A stretch of DNA of 64,000 bases from positions 77,813,281 to 77,877,280 of the forward strand of contig NC_082699.1 of assembly GCF_949987515.2 (NCBI RefSeq), read 5' to 3'. Below, piece by piece: positions 55,379 to 64,000 of this stretch. A program made the position numbers and the translations under genes. The stretch is from Delphinus delphis (Eukaryota > Chordata > Mammalia > Artiodactyla > Delphinidae). The notes under the pieces were generated by a model. That model searched no databases. It had not been told where the DNA came from and saw only the letters and a program-made list of their open reading frames with translations. Numbering within the stretch: the first letter of the stretch is position 1; the number at the start of each line of letters is the position of its first letter.

Positions 55379-55593
55379 TGGGGGTTCCCTGGTGGCGCAG
55401 TGGTTGAGAGTCCGCCTGCTGATGCAGGGGACACGGGTTCGCGCCCCGGTCCAGGAAGATCCCACATGCCGCGGAGCAGCTGGGCCCGTGAGCCATGGCC
55501 GCTGAGGCTGCATGTCCAGAGCCTGTGCTCCGCAACAGTGAGAGGCCCGCGTACCAAAAATAAATAAATTAATTAATTAATTAAAAAAAAAAG
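55379..55593 (+). mobile_element. CHR-2-like SINE (+)
   Basis: Short form lacking the AACGGGAGAGGCC block (reads 'ctccgcaacagtgagaggcc'), tail (AATT)n plus A-run. Duplication GCTACACAAATTC (55366-55378 and 55594-55606). The missing GGAGAGGCCACA lies between direct AAC repeats. Confidence 0.94.
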
Positions 55594-55609
55594 GCTACAC
55601 AAATTCAAA

Positions 55610-56230
55610 AAGAGTCATGTATCACACTGTTCACTGCAGCACTATTTACAACATGTAAAGGACATGGAAGCAATCTAAGTGTCCATCGACAGACGAATGG
55701 ATAAAGATATGGTACATATATAAAATGGAATATTATTCAGCCATAAAAAGAAATGAAATTATTTGTAGTGAGGTGGATGGACCTAGAGTCTGTCATACAG
55801 AGTGAAGTAAGTCAGAAAGAGAAAAACAAATACCGTATGCTAACACATATATATGGAATCTTAAAAAAAAATGGTTCTGACGAACCTAGGGGCAGGACAG
55901 GAATAAAGATGCAGACGTAGAGAATGGACTCGAGGACGGGGGAGGGGTAAGGGTAAGCTGGGACGAAGTGAGAGAGTGGCACGGACATATATACGCTACC
56001 AACTGTAAAATAGATAGCTAGTGGGAAGCAGCTGCATAGCACGGGGAGACCAGCTCGGTGCTTTGTGTCCAGCTAGAAGGGTAGGTTAGGGAGGGGTGGA
56101 GAGAGACGCAAGAGGGAGGAGATATGGGGATATATGTATGCATAGAACTGATCCACTTTGTTATACAGCAGAAACTAACACAACATTGTAAAGCAATTAT
56201 ACTCCAATAAAGATGTTAAAAAAAAAAAAA
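55610..56230 (+). mobile_element. Younger 5'-truncated L1 nested in the old L1 (+)
   Basis: From 'gtatcacactgttcactgca' through 'gtctgtcatacagagtgaag', 'gggaagcagctgcatagcac' and 'cattgtaaagcaattatact' to AATAAAGATG and poly-A. Possible target duplication AAAAAGCTACACA (left) / AAAAAGCTATACA (56437 on). Confidence 0.9.
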
Positions 56231-56233
56231 GCT

Positions 56234-56430
56234 GGGCTTCCCTGGTGGCGCAGTGGTTGAGAGTCCGCCTGCCGATGCAGGGGACGCGGGTTCATGCCCC
56301 GGTCCGGGAAGATCCCACATGCCGCGGAGCGGCTGGGCCTGTGAGCCACGGCCGCTGAGCCTGCACGTCCGGAGCCTGTGCTCTGCAATGGGAGAGGCCA
56401 CGACAGTGAGAGGCCCATGTACCGCAAAAA
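56234..56430 (+). mobile_element. CHR-2-like SINE (+) in the young L1 tail
   Basis: Complete short form. The A-rich duplication ending AAAAAGCT lies before 56234 and again before 56445. It landed in the poly-A of the L1 and is therefore the youngest layer. Confidence 0.94.
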
Positions 56431-56595
56431 AAAAAAAAAAAGCTATACAGACACCTACCATATGATCCAGCCATTACAATCCTAAACAACCATCCCCAGG
56501 AAAAAATAGAAGCCTGGGTCCACAAAAAGATTCGTACAAAAATATTCATATGCTTTATCCGTAATAACCCAAATCCAGAATCAACTCTCTACACG

Positions 56596-57725
56596 TTGAT
56601 CTATACATTTAATGTCATCCCAAACAACAACCGGAAGAATTTTTTGGGAAGTTGCCAAGTGATCCTAAAACATATACAGATCTGCAAAGGGTTGAGGATA
56701 GCCAAGGCATACTTGAAGGAGAATCAAGTGGGAAGAGGTCCACGAGGAGATAAGACTTATTATAAAGCTACAATACTGTAGGCAGCTTAGTACCAGAGGG
56801 ATCAAATAGAGTCCAGACACACACATATATATGGACCTTTCATTTACAACAAAAGTGTCACCACAGAGCACTGGGGGAAAGGAGCATTTATTCTTTTTAA
56901 GAAATGGTGTTGGGACAACTAAGATGTCCACATGTTAACGAAAGTGGATTCCTCCTTCACACTACACACCAAAACCAATTCCAAGAGAATTATAAAGGGG
57001 AAAGGCAAAATCATAAAGCATTTAGAAAATAACAGGAATTAAGTTCATTATCTCAGGGTAGGGAAAGACACAAAAAGCACCAACTATAAAGGAAAAGACT
57101 GATAAACTGCACTACATTAAACTTAAGAACTTCTCTTCATTCAAAAAAGAAAAAAACCAACCCACCAAGCTACTGAAACTGCATGACAAAGTAGGCAGAG
57201 GCAGTGGCAAAATATATAAGCAACAAAGGACCTGTGTTCTGAACATGCAGAAGTCTACAAATAAATTTCTTTAAAACTAATAGAAAACTATGGGCACTTC
57301 ACAAACCAGTGAATACAAATGGCCAGTAAATGTATAAAAAGATGTGCAACCTCATTATAACCAAGAAAAGGCTATTTAAGACCACAGGGCGGGGGCATCC
57401 CTGGTGGCGCAGTGGTTAAGAATCCGCCTGCCAATGCAGGGGACACAGGTTCGAGCCCTGGTCCGGGAAGATCCCACATGCCGCGGAGCAACTAAGTCCG
57501 TGCGCCTCAACTACTGAGCCTGCGCTCTAGAGCCCATGAGCCACAACTACTGAAGCCCGCGTGCCTAGAGCCCGTGCTCCACAACAAGAGAAGCCACCGC
57601 AACGAGAAGCCCGTGCACCGCAACCAGAGAAAGCCTGCGCGCGGCAACGAAGACCCAACACAGCCATAAATAAATAAATAAAATTTTTAAAAAATAAAAT
57701 AAAACCACAAGGTGGTAATAATACT
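56596..57725 (+). mobile_element. Second old L1M-type ORF2 fragment (+)
   Basis: Order of ORF2 C-terminal strings: 'gatcctaaaacatatacaga', 'gaggatagccaaggcatact', 'cttattataaagctacaata', 'aagaaatggtgttgggacaa', 'aaagcatttagaaaataaca', 'caaatggccagtaaatgtat'. It restarts upstream in ORF2 relative to the preceding piece, so it is another copy or a rearranged part. Ends beyond the SINE at 57389. Confidence 0.82.
57389..57701 (+). mobile_element. CHR-1-like SINE (+)
   Basis: Head mutated to GGGGGCATCCCTGGTGGCGC; B box 'ggttcgagccctgg'; tail AAATAAATAAATAAAATTTT. One internal block fewer than most long copies. Short duplication about AGACCACAGG / AAACCACAAGG. Confidence 0.92.
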
Positions 57726-57936
57726 ACAGAAATGACCCCAAGGCGCTGGGAGGGGAGACTGACAGGGGAACAGAGACAGACGGGGATGCGCTGAAGTTGT
57801 AATCAGAGAGAAGGCTGCTCAGGGGATGCAGCCTAATGGTTAGGGAGGGCGGGGTCCCAGGAGAACCATCCACTGACATCCACTGAGAAGCTGCTCTGGG
57901 CCAGGCACACTCAAATGCACTTGCCCTCTGCATCCT

Positions 57937-58222
57937 CAGGTTCCGCATTCGAGGCTCAAAATATTGGGGGAAAATCCCAGCAAGTTCCAAATAGCAAAAC
58001 TTGAACTTGCCACACTGGCAATTATTTACATAGCATTACACTGTGTTAGGTATTGTAAGTAATCTAGAGACGATTTAAAGTATACAGGAGGGTGTGCATT
58101 TAAAGGTATGTATGTAAATACTACGTCATTTTAGGTAAGGGACTTGAGCATCCAAGGAACTTGGTATCCGAGGAGGGTCCTGGAACCAATCCCCCACGAA
58201 TACTGGTCAGACAGCTATACAT
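57937..58222 (+). mobile_element. MER2-type (Tigger-related) DNA transposon
   Basis: 'aaatcccagcaagttccaaa', 'tagcaaaacttgaacttgcc', 'agtaatctagagacgattta', 'tcattttaggtaagggactt' and 'tcctggaaccaatcccccac' are close to MER2. Non-autonomous; no gene. Left end worn. Confidence 0.8.
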
Positions 58223-58394
58223 TTAATGGGAGTCACATTAATGCGACCTTTAATTTCACTTGACCAACTTTAAGGAGAAAGAAATTGTTCCAAAGAGCTC
58301 CAAATGAGATCACATTACACCTAATTCCTTCTGCCTTTGACGAGTTCTTCGTCTCTACCTTTGTAACAACTTTCACACACTAAAAAGACCCCTT

Positions 58395-58593
58395 GGACTT
58401 CCCTGGTGGTGCAGTGGTTGAGAGTCCGCCTGCCGATGCAGGGGACACGGGTTCGTACCCCGGTCCGGGAAGATCCCGCATGCCGCGGAGCGGCTGGGCC
58501 CGTGAGCCATGGCCGCTGAGCCTGCGCGTCCGGAGCCTGTGCTCCGCAACGGGAGAGGCCACAGCAGTGAAAGGCCCACGTACCGCCAAAAAA
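58395..58593 (+). mobile_element. CHR-2-like SINE (+)
   Basis: Complete short form with head GGACTTCCCTGGTGGTGCAG and tail CCGCC(A)n. Perfect duplication AAAAAGACCCCTT (58382-58394 and 58594-58606). Confidence 0.96.
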
Positions 58594-58606
58594 AAAAAGA
58601 CCCCTT

Positions 58607-59396
58607 ACCACAAAAGGCCCACAACAGCGTCATTTGCTTTAGTCTCTGTAATTCCAGGACCTCAGCATGAGAGACTCTTCTTCAATCATCAAACAATCAC
58701 TGACTGACCATCTACTATGGCAGCATGAGGAAAAGATAATACAGAATCCTTGTCCGTCAGCTTATAATAAGTCTATTTACCAACAGATGCATCTAATTCT
58801 GCACAAGGCACATCGCCAATCCCATTTGGTGCACTAACTTTCACTTAGCCGCCTTCTTAGGAAAGAAAGGAAAGGACAAAAGGCAAAACGAAATTCATTA
58901 AACTTAGATATGAATGTAATGCTAGGCATAGAATCAATTCACACAATGCTGCTTCATTAGTCACCCCAAGACTTGGCAATCACCCTGACTCTAGTATAAA
59001 GCTAGCCAATTTTTCAGCACCAAAGCAAAACCACCAGGGAACGTGTGCCTTAAGCACTCACATGTACACACTCTCCTGTTATCTGCCAAAAGCCACAAGT
59101 CTGGGAGCCACACAAACTGCCACTTCAACATAAGAGTTCATTTAAAATCCACGCCGAGATTCAATTAAAATAATTAAGTGGTCTCAGCAGAAAACAGTCA
59201 AACTCCCTACTCAACAAAAGGAGTTGTGAGGTCTTCTCAAGACTCTAAAAACCCTTAGGAACATGTTTAAGAGTCCTGACAGGAAGGCAACCTCATTAGC
59301 AAATCTAAGTGGTCAAAAAGACCATACACGTAACTCTGCCATTTATGACTGATGTCTGCCTGCTACAACTGGCGTTTCTTTTAAAACACTCTAAAG
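58607..59396. other. Unique DNA
   Basis: No gene or repeat recognised. Confidence 0.5.
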
Positions 59397-59522
59397 CAGT
59401 GGTCCACGAACATTAGCGTGCATCAAAAGCTCCTGACAGCAAGTTGAAACTGACCACCGGCCCCGCCCCCAGAGTCAGATTCAGCAGGTCAGAAGCGGGG
59501 CAGGAGCATTTGCACTTCTAAC
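59397..59522 (+). mobile_element. MER5-type DNA transposon, partial
   Basis: 'agcagtggtccacgaacatt', 'agcgtgcatcaaaagctcct' and 'cagagtcagattcagcaggt' are the left two-thirds of MER5; the right end is missing. Confidence 0.75.
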
Positions 59523-60184
59523 CTGTGGCTACTTTGAGAACCAATTCAACAACCTGAAGCTTCCTGGTCTCTGTGAGAGTGCCTGTTTCCCCACACCGTA
59601 CAGCAAGACTAAGGGGGAACTCGCTGAGGAAGAACAAACTGCTCTTTTTTACCCAAATGTTGACTTTCCCCCAAGTAAAGGTAAGTGACCTGTCACGGCA
59701 AGGGAAAGCTGGCATATTGTGTATGTAATTGGCACTGCAGCCATACGAAAATGGGTTTTGAAAATGGTTTCAGGGCATAATGGAAAACTCTTGTAAAGCA
59801 GCCAATGAATCCAGCTGATTAGTAAAAGACACGTTAGAGCTTCTGGACCAGTAATGAAGGAGCTTTTACAAGTCCCGCTCATTCTGTGTCACCTTGAGCA
59901 ATTTTCTATGTCTGCAGAACTTAGGATGAGTCCTAAAGAACACAAGATCAATTATACAGGATCAGTTTCTAGAAAAAAAGAACAAAACTGTCAAGGGGCA
60001 GAGCAGTATTTCTTCCCTGGCCCGAGTCTGATGACAGTGGTAATCTAAAATAAAGCAGACAAAGGTGAAAACACGATAATCCAATTCTTCCCTGGTATCA
60101 AGTCCTATGTGGTTTTAAAGTGAGGTCCTTTACCAAGGCAAACAAAACGCAGACAGCTAACGGATGTAATAGCTGTTCTCCAAT
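59523..60184. other. Unique DNA
   Basis: No gene or repeat recognised. Confidence 0.5.
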
Positions 60185-60330
60185 AATTAATAAGTCTGGG
60201 TTATTCTACTCAATAAATATTGTGTCAGGTACTGAAGATGGAAAAGTGTGTAAAACAAAGTTTCTGCCCTCATGGTGCTTAAATCCTCACGAGAAGACAC
60301 ACAAGCCACTAAAAACATGTAATGTGTAAA
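60185..60330 (+). repeat. Worn ancient repeat
   Basis: 'caataaatattgtgtcaggt' and 'tttctgccctcatggtgctt' are the ancient '...caggcactg...ccctcatggagctt...' type, as at 49986. Family not settled. Confidence 0.45.
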
Positions 60331-60560
60331 ATCATTTAAGCTCTTCCTTTAGGCCAGCAAAGACAAATGCATGTTTTGGTCACCAGTAGACATGACGAGC
60401 ACCTTGGACTACTTTCAATACAGAATATGGGGGCAGAAGGGAGATCCTAGGCACACACAGCACACAGACACGACCGTTTAGGTTCTTCTAAGCCTTGGTC
60501 TTGGTTCACTGGCCCCAAATAAAGGAGCAGAGTATATGCCGACTCTTAAAAGCAGAATGG

Positions 60561-60875
60561 GGCTTCCCTGGTGGCACAGTGGTTAAGAATCCATCTGCCA
60601 ATGCAGGAGACACGGGTTCGAGCCCTGGTCCAGTTAAGATCCCACATGCCGCGGAGCAACTAAGCCCGTGCGCCACAACTATTGAACCTGCGTGCCACAA
60701 CCACTGAAGCCCATGTGCCTAGAGCCCGTGCTCCGCAACAAGAGAAGCCACAGCAATAAGCCCGCGCACCACAGTGAAGAGCAGCCCCTGCTTACTGCAA
60801 CTAGAGAAAAGCCCACATGCAGCAACAAAGACCCAATGCAGCCAAAATTAATTAATTTTAAAAATATATTTTAAA
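60561..60875 (+). mobile_element. CHR-1-like SINE (+)
   Basis: Head GGCTTCCCTGGTGGCACAGT, B box 'gggttcgagccctgg', tail 'aattaattttaaaaatatat'. Perfect duplication AAAAGCAGAATGG (60548-60560 and 60876-60888). Confidence 0.96.
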
Positions 60876-60888
60876 AAAAGCAGAATGG

Positions 60889-61469
60889 AAAATTCTAAGT
60901 TGGTGAGAGTAAGCACATTCATTTCAGAAACATTTATAGAGCAGCAATGTATCAGAGGTTGTAAATACTAGGATTACTACAAGGGGCTCATACCTGTGTG
61001 AGAAATGTGCAATTTGCTTTTCCCTTACATACTCCTTGCTTCCCACAAAACTGTCTTCAAACATGAACCCCTCAAAAAAGTCACCAATGAAAAAACTGTA
61101 AATGTGGAAGTTACTAAAGCACATCTTGACAAATAAGAAGTATCAGTCACTGCATCATGCATTATATACTTTACCTAATTCTAAATTAATTTCAAATAAT
61201 TAAACAATTTTGGTATATTAATTAAAATGTTTACCTATACTATGTTGGCCAGATCAGAACTTCATGATCTGAAAGCGTCAGATTCAAATAGAAAATACAA
61301 TTATCTAAACTTTCCCAGACATGGTCATCACACTAGCACACTGCTTATTCCTACTGCAGAGACTGGATTAAGATTTTACAGACTGCTGCTTTTCCAGCCA
61401 GGGAGGCCGCAGGCAGGCTATTAGGAGCTGGCACTGCAGAGTCCCTCGGGTCTGTCCAAGCCGTCCACC
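60889..61469. other. Unique AT-rich DNA
   Basis: Nothing recognised. Confidence 0.5.
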
Positions 61470-61648
61470 ACTGTGGGCTGAGGACCCGGGCGAGCTACTC
61501 TAACTCGATGCTTGCAGGGTTTCATCTACAAAAGGAGGATACAGACAGCAGTACAACTCAGTAGTTCTAGCGAGTAAAAAAGGAGATAAAGCACTATGGC
61601 ACCCAGCTCAGGCCTGGCACATGGTGTTTAACAAATGCAGTTCTTCCC
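61470..61648 (-). repeat. MIR fragment (-)
   Basis: 'cgggcgagctactctaactc', 'gggtttcatctacaaaagga', 'gataaagcactatggcaccc' and 'aggcctggcacatggtgttt' follow inverted MIR order. Confidence 0.75.
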
Positions 61649-62762
61649 CTACCACTGGCAAATATTCAAATGTGTAACTTCAGTCATTCTTCTTGATGTG
61701 AAAAATGTGAAAAAGCTTATAGTAAATAGCTATGTACATAAATAAGATTTAGGTAGGATTATTTTAATTAAGTACAAAGTTTGTAAGGAAACACCTTTGT
61801 GTCCTTAAAAATAGGTAAACTTTGTGGTGATGCTACTAGTATTTTTCTCTGAGGCTTCCAACTGCTAAAGAGTGGGAATAGTGCCACTTGGGGAAACATT
61901 TATTTCCTACTATGTCTATAAATCATTTCCTTACTATTTATGCAAATCAGACTATAATTAACAGTTTTGCTAAAAATTCCATTTAAACTGAAAGTTTAAC
62001 TATGTATGTGTATCTGAATTTCATTTCCATCACAGAGCCTAGTAAAAAACAATACAACTGTTACAGATAGAAACAGAGGGGGCTCCTCTGCTGATTTACA
62101 ATCAGAAACACATTTGTACAGTTCTGAATGATAAGATTTAGCACAATTCCTAGAAACTAATGCCAGAAACTGGTACATATGAATTTCATTTCTCTTGCAC
62201 TGGGTTGCCTTTTGGTAGTCATGAAATGAAGAAGAAAAAGAACCCTGCCAAAATGTCAGTAGAGAGAAAAAGCAATAAAGGGCTCAAATAATCCACTACT
62301 AAACACTGTTTTACAGAAAAGAAGGAAAAAAACCCATAACTTTGAATGTATCTGGGTGAGCTAGAGAAACACAGGTGCACCCAAGGCAAGCTGGAGCTGC
62401 TCTCCATCCTTCTCCATTCCAGGGATCCTTCTAAAGGGTGATAAGCAACTTAACATTTGAATGCTTATTTGCATTCATAAACTTCTTGGAGTTTATTACT
62501 ATTGACTCAAGTAAGGTCATTTACTCTGCCCAAATTTTTTAAGTTAACATTTTAAATACAGACATCAGTGAAAATTCTCAAAGATCCCCACAGTAATTTT
62601 TTCTAATTATTTAAGGGATTTCACTAAGAGGAAACTAATGAAAATATGTTCTTAAACTAGAGCTTTACAGCAAAATAAAGTACTTCAGAAACTACACTTT
62701 TCTGATTTACTAGCCAAAAAAACTCATTTAAAAACTCATTTCACAAATATGATAAAAATAAG
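61649..62762. other. Unique AT-rich DNA
   Basis: No gene or repeat recognised over 1.1 kb. Confidence 0.5.
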
Positions 62763-62772
62763 AGAACTTTTT

Positions 62773-62943
62773 ACCAATGGCATTTTTTGCAGATCTAGAA
62801 CAACAACAAAAAAAATCTAAAAACGTGTGGAAACACAAAAGACCCCGAATAGTCAAAGAGATTTTGAGAAAGAAAAAGGAGTTGGAGGAATCAGGCTCCC
62901 TGACTTTAGACTATACTATAAAGCTACAGTAATCAAAAGTAAC
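62773..62943 (+). mobile_element. Internal L1 ORF2 fragment lacking both ends (+)
   Basis: About 165 bp of ORF2 C-terminal region ('aatggcattttttgcagatc', 'aaaagaccccgaatagtcaa', 'gactatactataaagctaca'). There is no 3' UTR and no poly-A. AGAACTTTTT lies immediately before (62763-62772) and after (62944-62953). Confidence 0.85.
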
Positions 62944-62952
62944 AGAACTTTT

Positions 62953-64000
62953 TTTAATGCCACTGAAATTTAAAACCAGATTTATTCTATCTGAAAATGT
63001 CTAAACTGAAAATGTTTAATTTAAAAAAATTAAAGATTTACATACTGTATTAACAATTTGAATTGCATCTTTTGTTACCCTTAAGACAATTTTTAATTAT
63101 TTTTCTCAAAATTAAGACACATTAAAATATTGGAAAACAAGGTTTCCATAAAACCTTTAGAGATATGAACTAAGATCCCACCTCACTATAACTCAAAATA
63201 ACATGCAAAGATAGTAATTTTCAAAATTATCTTTTGCTACACGTAACACTTTATAGCACCATAGACTATATATGTATATACAAAATATAACAATAATTTC
63301 TTCTTAGGAAGCTCATCAGTATTTTTTCTTAAAGGGAACACTTTAATGATACGATTTTGTTATTTAGACAATTTCTCCAACTTTCTAGTAAGAAAAGTTG
63401 TCTAGCTGAAGAACCCAGCTTTGAGAATTGGAACATTAATTTCTGTACTTTCCAACAAAGGGCATGGAGTGTTACAGAGAAGAGTTTAGCTAAAAATGTT
63501 TTAATGATCCTTACTGCCATTCCTAACTCCCGCTTTCCCCAGACACTTAGCAACCGCTGCACTAGTGGATCTAACACTCCTGATCACTCCTGATCTAACA
63601 CTTACTACTCACTTTCCTTGACAGACAGCCTCAGACGATCTCCTGTAGGAGTTGCAGCATTCTTTGCCCCACATCATAAATACTAAGTTTTGGATTCAAT
63701 GTCTTTATTTAGCCAAGCACTTGCTTCTCAATGCATCACCTCTGAATGATGTATAGTCCTTTTATTCAGTCCTTTCATGAAGTCTTATGGGGCCGCGTTT
63801 ACATGGGAACATGTATTTTAAACGATATTTTCCAGTGCTCGTTATTAAACTGGATTATTTGATAATGACCTGAAAGAAATTCTTCAGAGGAGAATCTATA
63901 ATATTTGATCTTGCTGTTTCAGCAGCAGTTAGTACACAAGTGTTCAGAAGAGACTAATGGCAAATTCAACTAGTTTTTCCCCTCCAAGAGTAGCCAAAAA
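62953..64000. other. Unique AT-rich DNA to the window end
   Basis: No gene recognised. A small repeated motif, GATCTAACACT, occurs at 63568-63578 and 63592-63602. An open frame at 63357-63593 (+) has no known motif. Confidence 0.5.

Larger units (their letters stand above)
54720..56595 (+). mobile_element. Old L1M-type element, ORF2 end to 3' region, split by three insertions (+)
   Basis: Left part 54750-55378: 'attatctcaaaatcaatcac', 'gataaatgggacattatcaa', 'ttcaagacactgttaagaga', 'gaactctcatacactgctgg'. It resumes at 56445 ('catatgatccagccattaca', 'catccccaggaaaaaataga') to about 56595. Between lie a SINE (55379), a younger L1 (55610) and another SINE (56234). Confidence 0.85.

Overview
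The window is mammalian nuclear DNA, almost certainly from a cetacean. The main evidence is 29 tRNA-derived SINEs that open with the sense motif GCTTCCCTGGTGGCGCAGTG. They include the short (about 200 nt) form ending GTGAGAGGCCCGCGTACCGC plus poly-A, which I know as the CHR-2-like type of whales and especially toothed whales. The longer (about 300 nt) CHR-1-like form and a shorter 'bov-tA-like' form are also present. L1 elements with cetartiodactyl 3' ends and the ancient mammalian families MIR, L2, HAL1, MER5, MER2 and Charlie8 complete the picture. Species cannot be fixed from the sequence alone, and the subfamily names are from memory.

I find no host protein-coding exon, tRNA, rRNA, snRNA, mitochondrial insert or CRISPR array that I would defend. 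The only long open frames with recognisable protein content belong to transposons. They are a decayed L1 (ORF1 and ORF2) at 16.8-22.7 kb and a fragmentary hAT/Charlie8 transposase at 43.4-45.2 kb. The window therefore looks intergenic or intronic. Twenty-seven of the 29 SINEs and all but two L1 pieces lie in + orientation, which would fit a large intron of a gene transcribed from the - strand, but that is inference.

Layout: 0-6.9 kb is mostly unique AT-rich DNA with MIRs and one L2. 6.9-14.4 kb is a SINE-rich block with an older L1. 15.97-22.94 kb is one full-length L1 with a 5' UTR, two broken ORFs, a 3' UTR and flanking target-site duplications; it was later split by two SINEs, an L1 3' fragment and a SINE+L1 composite. 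23-31 kb holds SINEs, a solitary ERV LTR at 25.6-26.1 kb and a minus-strand L1 nest at 28.9-30.5 kb. 31-42 kb is quiet, with MIRs, one young truncated L1 and a HAL1-like relic. 42-45 kb holds L2 and Charlie8. 46-54 kb holds old DNA transposons, MIR, L2 and a roughly 355-bp polypurine tract at 50.9-51.2 kb. 54.7-57.7 kb is a second multi-layer L1/SINE nest. 58-64 kb returns to mostly unique sequence.

The most interesting signals concern how retroelements were copied. There are two SINE bodies joined directly to an L1 3' end inside one set of target-site duplications (21.5-22.0 kb and 8.97-9.93 kb). There is a SINE carrying a transduced 3' flank (26.25-26.65 kb) and a 66-bp SINE that lost its whole middle (12.03-12.10 kb). 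A 55-bp piece of the ERV LTR is repeated perfectly 1,680 bp downstream (27,540).
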